Source: Parcubacteria group bacterium GW2011_GWB1_42_6 (GTDB taxonomy: Bacteria > Patescibacteriota > Minisyncoccia > Portnoybacterales > GWB1-42-6). From it: a stretch of 17,013 nucleotides of DNA. Below the pieces are notes generated by a model, which saw only the letters and a program-made list of their open reading frames with translations, made no database searches and was not told the origin of the DNA. Positions 1 to 4,775 of the stretch are shown piece by piece; within the stretch, counting starts at the first letter, position 1, and each line of letters begins with the position of its first letter. Location of the stretch: contig LCEC01000009.1 in NCBI GenBank assembly GCA_000997475.1, positions 1 through 17,013 of the forward strand, in the 5' to 3' direction. Position numbers and translations under genes: made by a program.

Positions 1-555
1 TTGGGCGACGCGGTGCTGGAATTGATCGTGACCGAGAACCTCTACAAAAAATATCCCAACCCGGAAGGTGAGCTCACCAATTGGCGAGCGGCGCTCGTGA
101 ATGCCAATAAACTGGCTGAAGTGGCGGAAAAAATAGATTTGAACGATTTTGTCCTTTTGAGCCGCGGAGAAGCCAAAGATACCGGCCGCGCCCGCCATTA
201 TATTCTGGCCAATGCTTTTGAGGCGTTGATCGGTTCGATTTATCTTGATCAGGGATTCAAAGCCGCCCAGAAATTCGTGGAATCTTTTATTTTGGATGAG
301 CTGCCCGAAATTTTGAAATTCGGCACTTATCGCGATGCCAAAAGCATTTTTCAGGAAGAATCCCAAGACAAAATCGGAGTGACGCCCGGTTATGAAGTGA
401 TAGATGAATGGGGACCGGATCACGCCAAAAATTTTAAAGTGGGAGTATTTTTGGGCGGCGAATTGATTGCCGAAGGCGAAGGAATCTCAAAACAGGAAGC
501 GCAGCAAAAAGCCGCCGAAGCGGCATTGGAAAAAAAGGGATGGAACGGGAAATAG
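1..555 (+). CDS. rnc: Ribonuclease III, 5'-truncated by window edge
   Basis: Ribonuclease III cleaves double-stranded RNA in rRNA maturation and mRNA turnover. The frame is open from base 1, and the first residues (L-G-D-A-V-L-E) lie inside the family signature that normally reads ERLEFLGDAVLE, so roughly the first 40-odd residues lie upstream of the window and the leading TTG is an internal Leu codon, not a start. The nuclease-domain second acidic motif is visible as ANAFEALIGSIYLDQG (about residues 71-86). A C-terminal dsRNA-binding domain follows (about residues 112-180), starting at D-A-K-S-I-F-Q-E and ending with the usual K-Q-E-A-Q-Q-K-A-A-E-A-A-L helix. The C-terminus looks complete. 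A palindromic repeat follows the stop directly. Confidence 0.95.
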   Translation: MGDAVLELIVTENLYKKYPNPEGELTNWRAALVNANKLAEVAEKIDLNDFVLLSRGEAKDTGRARHYILANAFEALIGSIYLDQGFKAAQKFVESFILDELPEILKFGTYRDAKSIFQEESQDKIGVTPGYEVIDEWGPDHAKNFKVGVFLGGELIAEGEGISKQEAQQKAAEAALEKKGWNGK

Positions 556-699
556 AGTTAATTTTCAATTATCAATTTACAATTTTCAATCAATATTCAA
601 TTTTCAATTCCGCCAAGATTCTTTGGCCAGATTCAGTTTGAAAATTGATTTATTGAAAATTCATTGGAAATTGAGAATTAAAAATTGAAAATTTTGCAA
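556..699. repeat. AT-rich palindromic intergenic repeat, copy 1
   Basis: The left arm (about 560-609) is built of TTTTCAATT and ATCAATT units. The right arm (about 638-693) is their reverse complement (AATTGAAAATT units). A small GC-richer hairpin sits at the centre (GCCAAGA/CTTTGGC, 612-627). The element fills the gap between rnc and the rpsP promoter and belongs to the same family as the repeats near 2976, 11673, 13179 and 14317. Confidence 0.75.
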
Positions 700-705
700 T
701 TAATG

Positions 706-734
706 TTGACTTCGCTGAATATTTCAGTTATGCT
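706..734 (+). promoter_or_regulatory. sigma70-type promoter for rpsP
   Basis: TTGACT (706-711) and TATGCT (729-734) are separated by 17 bp, with transcription expected to start near 741. This leaves a leader of about 28 nt before the rpsP ATG at 769. No strong Shine-Dalgarno sequence is seen in that leader. Confidence 0.7.
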
Positions 735-768
735 GTATAAATATTAAAAATATTAAACCAACAAGCAG

Positions 769-1077
769 ATGTTGACTATCCGACTCGCTAGAAGAGGAAA
801 AAAAAATCAGCCCAGTTTCCGGGTTGTTTTGGCCGAGAAGGGCAGATCGGCCCAGGGAAAATTCATCGAAATTTTGGGCAATTACGATCCGATCAAAAAA
901 ACCAAATCGCTTAAAGCCGAGAGAATAACTCACTGGATTTCAAAAGGAGCGCAGCCTTCCCCGACCGTTCATAATCTTTTGGTTTCAGAAAAGATTATTG
1001 ACGCCAAAAAAATCAAAGCTTGGCGGCCAAAAAAGAAAGCCGATGCCCAGAAGAAAGAATCTGTTCCGGCCGCATAA
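769..1077 (+). CDS. rpsP: 30S ribosomal protein S16
   Basis: S16 is a small-subunit protein that binds 16S rRNA early in 30S assembly. The N-terminus MLTIRLARRGKKNQPSFRVV is the family hallmark, followed by the conserved G-x-F-I-E-I-L-G-N-Y-D-P segment (about residues 31-41). The length of 102 residues is typical with a short lysine/alanine-rich tail. The ATG at 769 is fixed by the conserved N-terminus. The gene has its own promoter (706-734) and a strong terminator directly after it, so it appears monocistronic, unlike the usual rpsP-rimM-trmD operon. Confidence 0.97.
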   Translation: MLTIRLARRGKKNQPSFRVVLAEKGRSAQGKFIEILGNYDPIKKTKSLKAERITHWISKGAQPSPTVHNLLVSEKIIDAKKIKAWRPKKKADAQKKESVPAA

Positions 1078-1085
1078 TACGATCC

Positions 1086-1121
1086 AAAAGCTCCGCCATC
1101 CGTTGGATGGCGGAGCTTTTT
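1086..1121 (+). terminator. Intrinsic terminator after rpsP
   Basis: A 16-bp perfect inverted repeat, AAAAGCTCCGCCATCC (1086-1101) and GGATGGCGGAGCTTTT (1105-1120), has a GTT loop and a T-rich tail (TTTTTCTTTTT). This is a textbook rho-independent terminator 9 bp after the rpsP stop. Confidence 0.92.
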
Positions 1122-1152
1122 CTTTTTGCATTAAATTCATCCTAAAAATTTA

Positions 1153-1181
1153 TTGACACGTTTTATCCACAATGCTATTAT
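1153..1181 (+). promoter_or_regulatory. Strong sigma70-type promoter upstream of the KH gene
   Basis: A consensus TTGACA (1153-1158) and TATTAT (1176-1181) are spaced by 17 bp. The start of transcription is expected near 1188, giving a leader of about 67 nt. The leader can form a short stem (AGCAGT 1191-1196 with ACTGCT 1216-1221) and contains a five-codon mini-ORF starting at 1222; the function of either is unknown. Confidence 0.8.
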
Positions 1182-1254
1182 AGCAATAGAAGCAGTGAGG
1201 GCATTTCAAGGTCGAACTGCTATGAACTTAACAGCTTAAATCTTCAAGAAAGAC

Positions 1255-1503
1255 ATGGCAAATAATATTGATCAGGAATTTGTCGAATATGTGATCAAAA
1301 GCATTGTTGACCATCCGGAAGATGTTAAAACCGAACGCCAAATTGATGAAATGGGAGTTCTTTTGACTCTCAAAGTCAATCCCGAAGACATGGGTCAGGT
1401 GATCGGCAGGCAAGGCGGCACTGCCCGCGCCATCAGAACTCTTTTGAGAGTTATCGCAGGGGTCGAGAGATATGGCGACGACCCGGCTGGCGCAGGATGT
1501 TGA
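1255..1503 (+). CDS. khpA: KH-domain RNA-binding protein (KhpA/YlqC type), C-terminus altered
   Basis: This is a small KH-domain RNA-binding protein of the KhpA/YlqC family, usually encoded next to rpsP and trmD as here. The N-terminal part is excellent: the D-Q-E-F-V-E-Y-V helix, V-D-H-P-E-D-V, then the GxxG loop within Q-V-I-G-R-Q-G-G (about residues 48-55) and A-I-R-T-L-L-R-V. After that the normal K-N-N-x-R-V-N-L-K-I strand is missing. The frame instead runs through VIAGVERYGDDPAGAGC to a TGA. A tail typical of this family in related organisms (D-V-D-Q-V-V-D-E-L-K-L, 1496-1528, then TAA at 1529) sits in the +1 frame. A single deletion whose length is not a multiple of three would explain both facts; an assembly error is the alternative. 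The start ATG at 1255 fits the conserved N-terminus. Confidence 0.8.
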   Translation: MANNIDQEFVEYVIKSIVDHPEDVKTERQIDEMGVLLTLKVNPEDMGQVIGRQGGTARAIRTLLRVIAGVERYGDDPAGAGC

Positions 1504-1552
1504 TCAGGTTGTGGACGAATTGAAACTGTAATCTATTTTATAGATTGATGTT

Positions 1553-1588
1553 AAAAACCGTGCTATACTTTGTGTAGCGCGGTTTTTT
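1553..1588 (+). terminator. Intrinsic terminator after the KH gene
   Basis: The left arm AAAAACCGTGCTA (from 1553) pairs with TAGCGCGGTTTTT (to 1587), with one G-T pair, and is followed by a run of T. It lies just after the TAA at 1529-1531, which is the stop of the shifted KH tail, and ends transcription before trmD. Confidence 0.85.
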
Positions 1589-1595
1589 TGTAATT

Positions 1596-1709
1596 CTCCT
1601 CACTAATTACGAATTTTAAGCCTATTACGAATAGAAGAAATTTACTTTAATTCGTAATAGGTTGCATCCATTCGTAATTGGCGAGGAATTATTCGTAATT
1701 GGTGAGGAG
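1596..1709. repeat. Nested inverted repeat covering the trmD ribosome binding site
   Basis: The outer arms CTCCTCACTAATTACGAAT (1596-1614) and ATTCGTAATTGGTGAGGAG (1691-1709) match at 18 of 19 positions. The inner arms CCTATTACGAAT (1621-1632) and ATTCGTAATAGG (1650-1661) match perfectly. A further copy of the right-arm unit lies at 1670-1687. The right outer arm contains the GAGGAG Shine-Dalgarno of trmD, so the folded RNA would hide it. Confidence 0.75.
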
Positions 1710-1711
1710 AC

Positions 1712-2389
1712 ATGAAATTCGACATAATCACAATCTTTCCCAAAATTTTTGATTCCTATTTTGGCGAGGGAATGATTAGGCGCGCCCGAGAAAAAGAAAT
1801 AATCAAAATAGAAGCTCATGATTTGCGGCAATGGACACAAGACAAGCACAAAAGCGTGGATGACAAACCTTACGGCGGAGGCCCGGGAATGGTTATGATG
1901 GCGGAGCCGATTTATAAAGCGGTGAAAAGCGTAAAAGATAATTATCAAATTGAGAGAAAAAAAACGGAAAATCAAATAAGCAGAAAGATTATTCTTTTTT
2001 CAGCCAAGGGAAAAAGATTCTCGCAAGCGGACGCGCGGCGATTTGCCAAATGCGACCAGCTGATTTTAATTTGCGGGCGTTACGAAGGCGTTGACGAACG
2101 GGTGGCCGAGCATATTGCCGACGAGGAAATTTCAATCGGCGAGTTTGTCTTAACCGGAGGCGAAATTCCTGCTATGATTATGGTGGACGCGGTGTCTCGT
2201 TTGATTCCGGGAGTTTTGGGCAAAGAAGAAAGTTTGGCCGAAGAAAGTTTTTCCCAAGAAGGATACGCGGAATATCCGCAGTACACCCGCCCCGAGGAAT
2301 TTATGGGTTGGAAGGTGCCGGATGTGCTTTTGTCCGGCGATCATAAGAAGATAGAAGAGTGGAAGAAGAGAAATGCCGGCAATAATTAA
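1712..2389 (+). CDS. trmD: tRNA (guanine-N1)-methyltransferase TrmD
   Basis: TrmD methylates G37 of tRNAs with S-adenosylmethionine, preventing +1 frameshifting. Hallmarks are M-K-F-D-I-I-T-I-F-P at the N-terminus, D-K-P-Y-G-G-G-P-G-M (about residues 51-60), the trefoil-knot SAM-binding motifs C-G-R-Y-E-G-V-D-E-R (about 120-129) and G-E-F-V-L-T-G-G-E (about 142-150), and Y-P-Q-Y-T-R-P near the C-terminus. The length of 225 residues is within the family range. The start ATG has GAGGAG 2 bp upstream (unusually close) and that sequence lies in the inverted repeat described separately. No rimM precedes it and no rplS follows. Confidence 0.97.
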   Translation: MKFDIITIFPKIFDSYFGEGMIRRAREKEIIKIEAHDLRQWTQDKHKSVDDKPYGGGPGMVMMAEPIYKAVKSVKDNYQIERKKTENQISRKIILFSAKGKRFSQADARRFAKCDQLILICGRYEGVDERVAEHIADEEISIGEFVLTGGEIPAMIMVDAVSRLIPGVLGKEESLAEESFSQEGYAEYPQYTRPEEFMGWKVPDVLLSGDHKKIEEWKKRNAGNN

Positions 2390-2513
2390 AGAATTGATAA
2401 TTTTATAATTTTTAATTTTGTAATTTTAAAATAATTTTTAATTTCTCAATGTTTAAAAATTAAAGCATTAAGGAATTATTTATAAAATTAAAAATTCAAA
2501 AATTAAAAATTTT
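2390..2513. repeat. AT-rich intergenic repeat, copy 2
   Basis: This is almost pure A/T with inverted tracts of the type TTTTTAATTTTGTAATTTT on the left and AAAATTAAAAATTCAAAAATT on the right, ending against the rpiB ATG at 2514. It is more degenerate than the other copies, and membership of the family is less certain. No promoter or terminator can be assigned with confidence. Confidence 0.5.
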
Positions 2514-2975
2514 ATGATCTATCTCGCTTCCGATCACGCGGGCTATCCGCTTAAAGAAGAAATAAAAGAATTCCTCCTGGACAATGATTACGAGCTTGAA
2601 GATTTGAGCGGCGAAAAGCCGGATCCTCTTGATGATTATCCGGATTTCGCTTCGCTTGCCGCCCGCGGCGTTTTGGAAACGGAAAACTCCGGAGGAATTT
2701 TGATCTGCGGAACCGGCCAAGGGATGTGCGCGGCGGCCAATAAATTTCCGGGAATCCGAGCCGCTTTGATTTACGACGATTTTACCGCGCGCAGCGCGGC
2801 GGAACATTTAGACGCCAATATAATTTGTTTGGGAGGCCGAACAACCGATCCGGAGACGGCTTTAAAAATAGTGAAGATTTGGCTTGACACGAATTTTTCG
2901 GGAGAAGAAAGGCATAAAAAGAGGATTGGGAAAATCATGGAAATAGAAAAGGAAATAGTTTCGCAAAACATTTGA
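2514..2975 (+). CDS. rpiB: Ribose-5-phosphate isomerase B (RpiB/LacAB family)
   Basis: RpiB interconverts ribose 5-phosphate and ribulose 5-phosphate in the non-oxidative pentose phosphate pathway. The N-terminal A-S-D-H-A-G motif (residues 5-10), the catalytic-Cys motif G-I-L-I-C-G-T-G-Q-G-M with Cys65, the phosphate-binding segment A-A-N-K-F-P-G-I-R-A-A (about 74-84) and the A-R-x-x-x-x-H-x-x-A-N segment with His98 are all present. At 153 residues it is full length. The neighbours rpe and tkt act on the same metabolites. No Shine-Dalgarno is seen; the leader is the A/T repeat. Confidence 0.96.
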   Translation: MIYLASDHAGYPLKEEIKEFLLDNDYELEDLSGEKPDPLDDYPDFASLAARGVLETENSGGILICGTGQGMCAAANKFPGIRAALIYDDFTARSAAEHLDANIICLGGRTTDPETALKIVKIWLDTNFSGEERHKKRIGKIMEIEKEIVSQNI

Positions 2976-3151
2976 AATTAAAAACAAGTTTTCTAAAATA
3001 ATTTTCAATAATCCAATTATCAATTTCCAATCAATATTCAATATCTAATATTTGATTTTCAAATAAATCTTTCTTGGCAGGGTTTATATATTTAAAATTA
3101 AGTATTTAATATTTATTGAAAATTGGATTATTGATAATTGAAAATTTATTC
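2976..3151. repeat. AT-rich palindromic intergenic repeat, copy 3
   Basis: The left arm (about 3000-3056: TTTTCAATAATCCAATTATC and following) is the approximate reverse complement of the right arm (about 3091-3146: ATTGAAAATTGGATTATTGA and following). The centre contains CTTGGCAGGG. The right arm reaches the proposed rpe start at 3152 and, read from TTG at 3116, is in frame with it. Confidence 0.75.
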
Positions 3152-3856
3152 GTGCCCGAAATCATCCCCACTATTATTGCTAAGGATTTTGACGAGGTGA
3201 AACGGAAGATGATTCTCGTCGAGCCTTTTGTAAAAACCGTTCAGTTGGATGTGATGGATGGAATATTCGTGCCCAATATTACTTGGCAGAATCCCGAAGA
3301 CCTGAATGATTTGCAAACAAACCTTGAATTGGAAGTTCATTTAATGGTTGAAAAACCGCAGCTCGTTTTAAATAAATGGCTGGTCAGCCCGGTAAAAAGA
3401 ATCATTCTTCATTGGGAAGCGATGGAAAACATCCACGCCCACGAGCTCGTGCCTTATCAAACTTCCACCGGCATGGGTTTTCCGTTTGTCAATTTGGTTG
3501 ATGAGGTGAGAAAAAAAGGCAAGCAAATCGGCATAGCTTTGAATCCCGGAAAACCGATTGACGTTTTGGAATATTTCATAACCGAAATAGATATGGTGCT
3601 TTTGATGAGCGTTGAGCCCGGGTTTGGCGGGCAGGAATTTAAAAAAGAGACATTGGGAAGAATCGCCCATTTGCGTGAAAAATTCCCAAGTGTTAAAATT
3701 GAGGTGGATGGGGGAATCAATCAAAACAACATCGGCGATTTGGTAAAAGCCGGCGCGGATATGCTTGCGGTGGGCACCGCCATATTTGATGAGGCCGATA
3801 TCAAAACCGCCATTGAAAATTTAAAAAGCATAATTAACGAAGCGGCTCAAGAATAG
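3152..3856 (+). CDS. rpe: Ribulose-phosphate 3-epimerase
   Basis: Rpe interconverts ribulose 5-phosphate and xylulose 5-phosphate; it is a TIM barrel with a divalent metal. Motifs are D-V-M-D-G-I-F-V-P-N (33-42), E-V-H-L-M-V (61-66), M-S-V-E-P-G-F-G-G-Q (152-161) and V-D-G-G-I-N (185-190). Family metal ligands are His-Asp-His-Asp; here they align with Gln31, Asp33, His63 and Asp186, so the first His is Gln. The stretch around residues 90-114 looks longer than in the well-known enzymes. I chose GTG at 3152 (reading MPEIIPTIIAKDF), because the upstream in-frame residues from TTG 3116 are encoded by the intergenic repeat. The protein is 234 residues long. Confidence 0.93.
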   Translation: MPEIIPTIIAKDFDEVKRKMILVEPFVKTVQLDVMDGIFVPNITWQNPEDLNDLQTNLELEVHLMVEKPQLVLNKWLVSPVKRIILHWEAMENIHAHELVPYQTSTGMGFPFVNLVDEVRKKGKQIGIALNPGKPIDVLEYFITEIDMVLLMSVEPGFGGQEFKKETLGRIAHLREKFPSVKIEVDGGINQNNIGDLVKAGADMLAVGTAIFDEADIKTAIENLKSIINEAAQE

Positions 3857-3873
3857 GGAATGTATTTTTGCCT

Positions 3874-3951
3874 CCTCCCCTCATTGAGGGGAGGGCGGGG
3901 AGGGGTAATTCAATAAATTACCTCCCCCAACCCCTCTTTTTCAAAGAGGGG
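3874..3951. repeat. C/T- and G-rich multi-hairpin repeat
   Basis: Three palindromes lie in a row: CCTCCCCTCA/TGAGGGGAGG (3874-3894), GGGGAGGGGTAATT with AATTACCTCCCCC (3897-3928), and CCCCTCTTT/AAAGAGGGG (3931-3951). No T-tract follows on the + strand, so it is not a normal terminator. It lies between rpe and the pilin gene and looks like an intergenic repeat unit unrelated to the AT-rich family. Confidence 0.65.
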
Positions 3952-3989
3952 AGAAAAACGCTCCTTCTTCGCCTGCCTCTTCAAAAAAA

Positions 3990-4424
3990 ATGGTGAAAAA
4001 AACAGGACGATTCGCCAAAGGGAGAGAGGGTTTCACCCTTATCGAACTTTTGGTGGTGATCGCCATCATCGGGCTTTTGGCCACGATAGTTTTGGTGTCT
4101 CTTAACAGCGCCCGGAGCAAGGGAGCTGACGCCAATATCAAGGCGAACATGAAAAATATTATGACGCAAGCCGAATTGGTTTATGACACCGCTGTTCCAA
4201 ACTCATATGCAACGGTTTGCGCTGACGCAACGGTGGCAAAAATGTTAACTTCAATAGATGGAGCCAACGGCGGCGCGGCGGCCGATTATGTCTGCAATCC
4301 CGCGGCTGGCGCTTGGGCGGTTTCTTCTCCTATAAGAGCAGGCGGCCATTGGTGTGTTGATAGCGTAGGAAACAACAAAGCCGAAGCTGCCGCTTTGGGA
4401 GCCGGAGTCACGCTTTGTCCGTAA
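3990..4424 (+). CDS. Type IV pilin-like / pseudopilin protein
   Basis: This is a secreted type IV pilin or pseudopilin precursor, probably assembled into a surface filament after processing by a prepilin peptidase. A 14-residue basic leader ends at Gly14 and is followed by F-T-L-I-E-L-L-V-V-I-A-I-I-G-L-L-A-T, with the conserved Glu5 of the mature protein (Glu19 of the precursor) and the hydrophobic N-terminal helix. The C-terminal domain has four cysteines, likely two disulfides, and is rich in Ala and Gly. At 144 residues it is a short pilin. No pilus ATPase, platform protein or peptidase gene is nearby, so it is an orphan in this window. Whether it is a major pilin, a minor pilin or a competence-type pseudopilin cannot be decided. 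Confidence 0.88.
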   Translation: MVKKTGRFAKGREGFTLIELLVVIAIIGLLATIVLVSLNSARSKGADANIKANMKNIMTQAELVYDTAVPNSYATVCADATVAKMLTSIDGANGGAAADYVCNPAAGAWAVSSPIRAGGHWCVDSVGNNKAEAAALGAGVTLCP

Positions 4425-4446
4425 TTACAAGTTTTGTTTTTTAATT

Positions 4447-4503
4447 TACCGCGGCCATCCGCTTGCTTTTCGCCCGCAAAGCGATGCCGGCGGACCCGCG
4501 GTA
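4447..4503 (+). terminator. Long GC-rich hairpin after the pilin gene, possible terminator
   Basis: TACCGCGG (4447-4454) and CCGCGGTA (4496-4503) are perfect 8-bp arms enclosing a second partial stem (TCCGC with GCGGA). A short T-run (TTTT) follows. It lies about 20 bp after the pilin stop. The long interrupted loop makes it an atypical terminator; it may instead be part of the repeat cluster that fills the gap 4425-4775. Confidence 0.4.
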
Positions 4504-4518
4504 TTTTGATAAAAATAG

Positions 4519-4763
4519 ATTATAATGCGAATCTACGAACTTAATGCTAACTATGCGAACTGCGAAATAAAAAAGAATTTGTCATTGCGAGCCCCGCAGC
4601 TGCGGGGCGAAGCAATCCCGAGTTATTGCAGCTATCAACGGGATCGCTTCGCCTCCCGATTGCTATCGGGATTCTCGCGATGACGGATTAATTCGCAGTT
4701 CGTCCTCCTTCGCTTAAAGCTACGGAAGGACGCGGTAGGTTGGCATTAGATTCGCATTATAAT
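4519..4763. repeat. Compound palindromic element filling the pilin-transketolase gap
   Basis: The 351-bp gap 4425-4775 holds no gene. Apart from the hairpin at 4447-4503 it consists of this nested palindrome. The outer arms ATTATAATGCGAATCTA (4519-4535) and TAGATTCGCATTATAAT (4747-4763) are a perfect 17-bp inverted repeat. The next pair is CGAACTGCGAA (4556-4566) with TTCGCAGTTCG (4692-4702). The inner element begins GTCATTGCGAG (4581) and ends CGCGATGAC (4684), and contains the perfect 16-bp palindrome CCCCGCAGCTGCGGGG (4592-4607) and CCCGAT/ATCGGG (4655-4670). The first about 40 bases of the inner element recur in the repeats near 11748 and 13313-13352. Confidence 0.85.
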
Positions 4764-4775
4764 TAATTTCATCTC

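Noticed and set aside
467..688. A 73-codon + strand frame overlapping the end of rnc
   Set aside because: It is an off-frame reading of the dsRNA-binding domain and then of the AT-rich repeat.
556..3151. CRISPR array, because of repeated AT-rich units
   Set aside because: Units are inverted, irregularly spaced and lack unique spacers of constant length; no cas genes are present.
4581..4685. Possible structured RNA gene or tRNA in the gap 4425-4775
   Set aside because: The fold comes from palindromic repeats that recur near 11748 and 13225-13353; there is no tRNA-like T-arm or CCA end.
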